Assembly: GCA_038049695.1 (NCBI GenBank)
Contig: CP142461.1
Coordinates: forward strand, 37,156,501-37,220,500
Length of the DNA: 64,000 bases
Source: Cinnamomum chago
Lineage: Eukaryota > Streptophyta > Magnoliopsida > Laurales > Lauraceae
Direction of reading: 5' to 3'
Positions 58,080 through 64,000 of this stretch are shown in pieces (positions within the stretch are counted from its first letter, which is position 1; every line of letters begins with the position of its first letter). The translations under genes were made by a program, and so were the position numbers. Below the pieces are notes generated by a model, which saw only the letters and a list, made by a program, of their open reading frames with translations, ran no database searches and had not been told where the DNA came from.

Positions 58080-58860
58080 AGGAAATTAAGGAAGTAAGAG
58101 TTGTCTATAATCTATCATGGTGTGTAGGTGTAGAATTCAATGTCATGAGATTTCTAAGTGAAGAAGTGGTGGTGTTGGACTCAAACAATGTATGGGGAGC
58201 TTTTCTGGTTTCAGAGAGGCATGAATTCTGTGATAGGTAATTCTCTTTCTCCTCTTTTATTTGTGATTGCAAATAGAGGCTTTGCATCATGTTTAGGGAA
58301 GCCAAGGCAAATGGTTGAGAATTTCGACGGGCTTTTCCATGGAGAATTGGACATTTAAATACCATTCAAAAGGGGGGGAAAAGAGGACATTAAAATGACA
58401 CATTTAGAGTTTGCTGATGATACTGTTGTATTTCGTGATGTGGATTTGGAGCTGGTAGATAATCTAAATACGATCCTTAATTGTTTGAGCTTGTGTCAGG
58501 TTTGAAGATTAATTATTCAAGGTGTGAGCTTATGGGGGTTCTTTTGGAGTTGTATCAGGTGGAAACCTTAGCCTGCTAGTTCTGGTTGTCGAGTGGGTTT
58601 ACCCGTATCATTTTTTTTTTATTTCAGTCTGCCTCTTTGTATTGGCAAGCCTTGGGTTTTATGGAATCCAGTTGTTAAATGATTTGGAAGGTATTCATGC
58701 TCAAAAGTCGAAATTTATCGTTTGGATGGAGAATAACCTTGATTAAATTGATCTTTGCTTGTCTGCCAATAGTCACCCTAGAGATTTTTGAGTGCCCAGT
58801 AAATGTGCAAAAAAGGATTGAGCATATCAAGTCTGATCCCTTTTTATTATTATTATTTTT
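58080..58860 (+). pseudogene. Degraded L1 LINE in SYP81 intron 4
   Basis: Plus-strand remnants appear in several frames: GVEFNVMRFLSEE resembles the L1 endonuclease GDFNV.RF motif, GNSLSPLLFVIA the RT QGDPLSP.LF block, LEFADDTVVF the catalytic ADD box, and LSFGWRITLIK the later RT block. Large parts between them are missing. It lies between exons 4 (57258) and 5 (59239), in the same direction as the gene, and enlarges the intron. Confidence 0.75.
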
Positions 58861-59458
58861 TTAAGTTAATGAACATGCATCTAGCCTCTCATCCACATCT
58901 ATTTCCACGTGTGGCCTGCCCGGGTAGTTGATCGATCTAATTTTGGGGGCCAGGTCATTCTGCTGTGGGTCTCAATTGTTATACAATTTGGATGGCTCTC
59001 ATGCCACTGTTGATGGATTATTGTAGGTTGGTCAGTTTTAAAGTTGAAAAAACAGGAGGAACAATATCACAACAATATATAAAGATTTTCTATTATACTG
59101 ATAAAAACACAAGGTATCTTGCAGATTCTTTCTGGACTCTTGTTTAGTTAATCATTATGAGTTCTGCTAGATTTTTGTTGCATTGGTTTCCAGATTAATA
59201 CAGATTATACTTCACATCATGTTTGTGGCATATTGCAGGTTTTGATTCTAAGTGAGCGTCTTCAATCTGTCACTGCTCAGTTTGATCAGCTTAGAGCAAT
59301 ACGCTTTCAGGATGCAGTTGATCGAGTGATGCCATGTTTGTGCAAATTCATCAGATGTCACTAAATCTAATCTTTCTGATCTCAGGGGGCAAGACCTTCC
59401 TTCTGAACCTCTTAGAGTGCAAGAGCAACATTTGGATGATGAAACACGGGCTCTTCAG

Positions 59459-61371
59459 GTAATGACTGATTTATATTGGTTAACTGATTTTTTCAAAGAG
59501 CTACTGCAGCTGTAGCTTGCAAACTCCACTATTATACTTGGTCACTTGGTGAATTTGTCTCGGCCCAGCGAGGTGTTGAGCTGAGTTATACCTATTCCCT
59601 AATACTTCTTTGTATAAGGGCTTGGTACTGGTCAGCAGGATGGATTTTCGGACGTGTTTATACCTCCTTTTTATGGATAGAAGTTCTTTATTTGAATTCT
59701 TGACATCGTGGTAGAAAATCATGTACTACTTCGGTAATTATTGTAGTTTATAACGTTCTCTGAATTTTAAATTTTTAACTATGAAGTGATAGGTAAGTTT
59801 GCACGAGAACCTTCATTGCCTTTAATTTCCTTCTGCACTTGCGCAAAGATCATAAAACAACTCTTATATCATCTCTAAAAAACAAACAAATAAATAAACA
59901 AAAAGAAAATAAATTTGCTCTTAAATAACAGAAACTCTAGCCGAAGGCTATAAGCAATGATTCAATGGATCAGTGGCATTGGCACCTTAGTCTCATGCAA
60001 GTGCCCAGGGATCAATGCTTGGGCATGTAGGTTGTATCCTCTTCCCATTAGCCACTAGCCTGATCTTAAATAAAAAAAAATACCGAAGGGGTGTCAGTTA
60101 GTCGAGTTAGGACCAGGCCAACATGTGTTTGAGACAACCCGTTTGTTAAATGGCCACAAAGTTCGGCCTTGTGAAAATTTCCAAAAGTAAACCCATTTAT
60201 GAATGGGATACAAAATTAAGCCGAAGCCTAGCCCTTGTGAAAAATATCATGCCATAGCTTGGACTGGCCCGGTAGTTTTAAATTTTAACTCATAAATGCC
60301 AATTATTTATATTTAAATGTTTGAGTTAATTGTGTCCGCCAATAAAAGATTAAAAATACATTTCTAAGGCTACTCTAAGTAATTTTTAGATCATTCATGT
60401 CCAAAGTAGAGTGTAATAAACAGTAGGTTTAAATTATGGAATGTAATGGTTGAGGTAACAAGTTATATGATCATTTTTTCTTTTTCTAAATGGTGACTCT
60501 GTATTATATTAATAGAAAAGAAAACTGTATATGAGAAAATACTGAAAGACTATTCTTCTTCTTCTTCCCTTTTTTTTTTGTGCGCACGCACGCGTGCGTT
60601 CGCTTGTGCTTTTGCTAGACATTCAGCCGACCCACTATCACTTATAAGAGAAATGGATCATGCTCGGTCACTTGAAAAATCACAACTTCATCTATCACAT
60701 CTGCAGGACACCAAGGAGCCAATACAAACTCCTTGGGCCACTGGATAGTATAGGACCCCCGCCCCCGCCGCCCCCCCCCAAAAATCTATCACATCTGCAG
60801 GACACCAAGGAGCCAATACAAACTCCTTGGGCCACTGGATACCCCCACCCCCACCCCACCACCCAAAAAAAAAAAAAACCACCGACGAGGCAAAGGCTCT
60901 CTTTGCTCATTTGATGTAGGTAGTTAGCCAAGATGCCAAGACGGGTGTGACATATGCAACTGTGGAGGGTATGTCCTCATAAGTGGATCTTGGTGGTTCT
61001 ACTTTTCCATAGTGGACGGTTGTTTGGATGGAATTCAACACCTGGCACTCTTGTTGGGTTTTTCTCCTCTTATGGTCTCTAAAAACCCCGTGTTCCTACC
61101 CCATCCACATCATATCTATCATAGTGTGTGAGGTCACCTAAATATCTTAACCATCACATTATAATATTTTTCTAATTGGTCCCCTATTTAATGTGTGCTA
61201 TTGGGCCATTGGCTATTTCTCTTTCATCATTTGGTATGAGATATATCAGTATTTTTAGAATCATCTGTTAGGAGACATTGAATCATCTTATGTGCATTGA
61301 AGCTATACTTTTGTTTTCCCAATCTAGAATCATATCAACCTTTGGCTTATTTTGCTCATCACATTTTGCAG
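59459..61371. other. SYP81 intron 5
   Basis: 1.9-kb intron with a short tandem duplication (about 60694-60860) and a GC-alternating patch near 60580-60600. No gene was seen. A C-run separates the duplicated units. Confidence 0.5.
60694..60841. repeat. Tandem duplication with internal hairpin
   Basis: A unit of about 60 bp (from CTATCACATCTGCAGGACAC to GGGCCACTGGATA) occurs twice, at about 60694-60749 and 60785-60841, each followed by a C-rich tract. Each unit contains CCAAGGAG and CTCCTTGG separated by ten bases, a perfect 8-bp stem. Confidence 0.85.
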
Positions 61372-62204
61372 GTAGAATTGACCAGCCTTCTTGATGCTGT
61401 TCAAGAAACAGAAACAAAGATGGTTGAAATGTCGGCATTAAATCATCTTATGTCAACACAAGTTCTCCAACAAGCCCAACAGATTGAGCATTTGTATGAA
61501 CAGGTCAGTTGTATACTTTGTATCGTGATTTACTGTCACATTTTTTTTTTTTTCAGTTATTCAGCAGTTGCCTCAAAAGGGTATGTTGTGTTCTGCCAGT
61601 ACATTGAGAAGTGGGATTCATTTTCTAATATTGAGATGGGCTAGGGATGCAGAGGAAGGAAACAAAAATGCAAATAAGTTATGGAGGGTCATCCATGGCT
61701 CGTGTGAGGTCACACATACACACAATGCCTGACCAAGCAAGCCCAGTTTGTCTCAGGTTCTGTGTGAAAGAGAAGTCCTGCACATTCTCTGTCTTTTAGG
61801 TTTGCTTCACTTATGTACTTACAAACAGCTTAATATGAGGTGTTAAACCTTTTAAACTGATGTTGACAAGGAAAAATTTGGCGTACTCTATTTCAATCTA
61901 ACAAAGAATATCACTATGCTTGAGTGTTATTTGGACATGCCTTCTCATTTCTCACACAGGCAGACTCTCCAAGTCTGAGGTGTAAAGCCAATTTTTCATG
62001 AGACTAGCATTTCCTCTATTATTGATGTGTTTTTGGCTTGAATTTTCTTTGTTACTTTTCAGGCAGTCGAAGCTACAATGAATGTGAAGAGAGGAAACCA
62101 GGAGCTGTCTCAAGCCATTGATCGTAACAGCAGTAGCAATACTTTTCTTTTGCTCCTTTATTGTCTTGACTTTTGCTATTCTCTTTCTACACTGGTACAG
62201 CTGA

Positions 62205-63983
62205 AGGTAGAAATTTTTTTCATTTTTCTTTCATACATTTTTTTTCTTTGAAAAAATACTTGTTTTCTATTTCTTCACTTTGTGCAAGTGTTCTCTAAGA
62301 GATGATGACAGTTATTAAAAATAGTTCCAAGGCATATAACTTGCAATGGCATTTGATTTTCCATTTTATTATTAGCAGTGTATAAACCATTCTACTTTCA
62401 TTTACTGCACAATATAATCAACTGTTCTGATTGAAGGTGTGGAAAATACTCGGTTGCGTTCCTTTTTGAGGCTCTTCATGACAAGCATTTGGATAATTGT
62501 AGATCTGTGACTTGTTTCCTACTCATTCACCATTTGTGGCTGAGAATACCATACATTCTTGTCGTCTTGGTAACTATATAATATGTATTACATTGGCCAG
62601 TTTTGGTCTTTACTTTTAACTGTTCCAGCTGGCTTTCAGTCCACATCTATTTTAAATTCTGATTTTCGTACAAATATGTAATTCAGCTGGTTAACTTGCT
62701 AAATGAGTTGAAGGGTAACTTCATTGGGTAACGCTAAATTTGATGGGATGCAGGATAGTGGATACAGGACCAGTGTTTATTGCAACTGTGCCATGTAAAG
62801 CCACATTTATTCAATGCATTCCTTTGTGAAGAATATCAGGGCAATCAATATCTTCAAACATTTGAGCCTACACGTGGATTTTCATTGAGGTACAGCACCA
62901 GATTCATAGAAGATGAATTGTTATCAGCTTTCTCACTCTCTATGGTAGCATGACCATGAAATTTATAGCCGCCCAACATCTTTGACAGACAAAGCTGAAC
63001 TAGACAAACACTAATAATCCCTTTCCAAATTGTATGCCTAAAAAAGATAATCCTAGCTTCATATTCCTTCTTGTAACCACCCCCCTCCCCCAACTCAAGC
63101 ACTGAACAAATGGCAAGAAAATCAATTATATCCAACAAATCAGAATCTCAACAAACTTAATTAGGACACTTGGAACTTGGTGGCCCTGCATTTGCTTTAC
63201 GTGTAAATTTAATTATCTGAAACTCTATTTACTTGTAATTAGGTTTTTTAAAAAAGGCAACTGTGACAAGTTATTTAACTGAACCCCCCTCATTTAGTTA
63301 TGGACATTCACAGTTATCTAATTTGGCTGCAAGGAACTGTCAGTCTAAATTGATTGGTCAGTTCAAACTAGTCCACGATGTAGTTCAGACTCTTGTTTTG
63401 AAAAATATTCTTCTGCGCACTGCACACTGCACTGCATCCGGACCGTTCGAGAGGTAGGACCCATCTCTAAATATGCATAACAAGCGGTCAAAGGGTGAAT
63501 TAAATTTACATGTATAACATGGATAAGTTATTCAAATACACAAACTTATTTTCACATGTAAATTGAGTTGAGGAGAATCCAAACGTACGTGGCCAATTGG
63601 AATTTTAGTACTCGACCTGCCAAACCAAATGTTTCTCCTTCTCATGTGGGATTCTGAGCCAGAAATCTTTTGCCCTTTTTATGACCAATGTGCGAAAATT
63701 CTACATTCCTCTTACCTTGCTACCTTTTCTTTTTCTCTCTCTTTCCCATCCTATCATAAATATGCAGTTATTCACAACCCATCCCTTGTTTATTTCCGAG
63801 GGCACAGATCTTATCTGTGAGTTTGGAACCGTCTTCAGATCGTGGCATTGGTTCCCACCACGTGGGCCTGACCAGCAGGATCCAAGTCTACGCGTCAATA
63901 TCATATCACATGGTGTGTGTATGCCTTTTCTTTTTGTTCTTTTATCGTGGATTATCTGCAACCAAACGCACACCGGAATTGGC
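62205..63983. other. SYP81 3' region and intergenic DNA
   Basis: No coding exon was recognised. It may include the SYP81 3' UTR (about 62205-62450) and the promoter of a gene beginning at the window edge. Confidence 0.4.
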
Positions 63984-64000
63984 GATGAAGAAACTGAAGG
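63984..64000 (+). CDS. Possible start of a next gene, cut by window end
   Basis: GGCGATGAAGAAACTGAAGG gives ATG in good context followed by MKKLK. Too short to identify. Confidence 0.15.

Larger units (their letters stand above)
52515..62204 (+). pseudogene. SYP81: SYP81 (syntaxin 18 / Ufe1-type Qa-SNARE) gene, seven exons, frame disrupted
   Basis: Exons: 52515-52592, 54866-54949, 55189-55293, 57109-57258, 59239-59458, 61372-61503 and 62063-62204, all with AG/GT borders. They encode MARSRDRTEDFRDTVQSVAS, then MIMHKPPQRSPFTKAALKT, FIMKHRKDYVDLHRTTGQER, FIKACKDQIDTLKNRISDEV, LILSERLQSVTAQFDQLRA, and the SNARE motif (LLDAVQETETKMVEMSALNH, VLQQAQQIEHLYEQ). This is plant SYP81, the ER Qa-SNARE for retrograde Golgi-to-ER fusion. 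Exon 5 is 220 nt: after DRVMP the frame shifts by one and the basic linker seems missing. In exon 7 the frame shifts again inside the tail anchor; the ending ILFLHWYS-stop is readable only in another frame. Exons 1-4 and 6 are clean. It is either a recent pseudogene or the assembly has indels. Confidence 0.85.

Overview
The window is nuclear DNA of a flowering plant. Genes are split by GT-AG introns, and most of the sequence is plant-type transposable elements: Copia, L1 and RTE LINEs, a tRNA-derived SINE, a MITE and a gag-only LTR element. The recognisable host genes are plant orthologs: mitochondrial ribosomal protein mL53, the ER syntaxin SYP81, a TATA-binding-protein fragment and a Myb/SANT fragment. 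I cannot name the species; the style of the intergenic sequence would fit a magnoliid, but that is only an impression.

The dominant structure is a very large inverted repeat. The left arm runs from the window start to 23106 and the right arm from 47076 back to 35925. Without later insertions each arm is about 7.7 kb. From outside in, each arm carries the first exon of an mL53 gene, a two-copy ~165-bp tandem repeat, a broken Myb/SANT gene fragment, and an old L1-type LINE. The LINE itself holds a SINE, a MITE and a 2044-bp gag-only LTR element. The arms are nearly identical, so the duplication is recent, unless the assembly joined two haplotypes.

Each arm has since gained a private insertion. 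The left arm took a SIRE-like Copia element that now reads LTR-internal-LTR-internal-LTR (2826-18237). It has a 5-bp target duplication, and the intact empty site survives in the right arm at 44245-44249. The right arm contains a 2.57-kb copy of sequence from 47973-51356, inserted into the LINE/MITE and flanked by an 885-bp direct duplication of the target (38584-39468 and 42040-42924). Its junctions show short microhomologies, which fits replicative template switching rather than transposition.

The 12.8-kb spacer between the arms (23107-35924) holds minus-strand exon-like pieces of an unidentified gene and three C-terminal exons of a TATA-binding protein, one with a premature stop. It also holds a near-perfect hairpin, a Copia relic, a GC-richer block of unknown origin, and the outer 0.5 kb of the right-arm LINE. 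To the right of the inverted repeat lie an RTE LINE 3' end, the source of the copied segment, and a seven-exon SYP81 gene (52515-62204). The SYP81 coding frame is broken in exon 5 and again in the C-terminal membrane anchor.

Inferred order of events: L1 insertion and loss of its RT catalytic box; MITE, SINE and gag-only element insertions; inverted duplication; then Copia insertion and tandemisation on the left, and template-switch insertion on the right. I saw no tRNA or rRNA genes, no CRISPR array and no bacterial-type operon. The best candidates for something unusual are the inverted repeat with its private arm histories, the microhomology-flanked 2.57-kb insertion, and the palindrome cluster upstream of the Copia TATA box.
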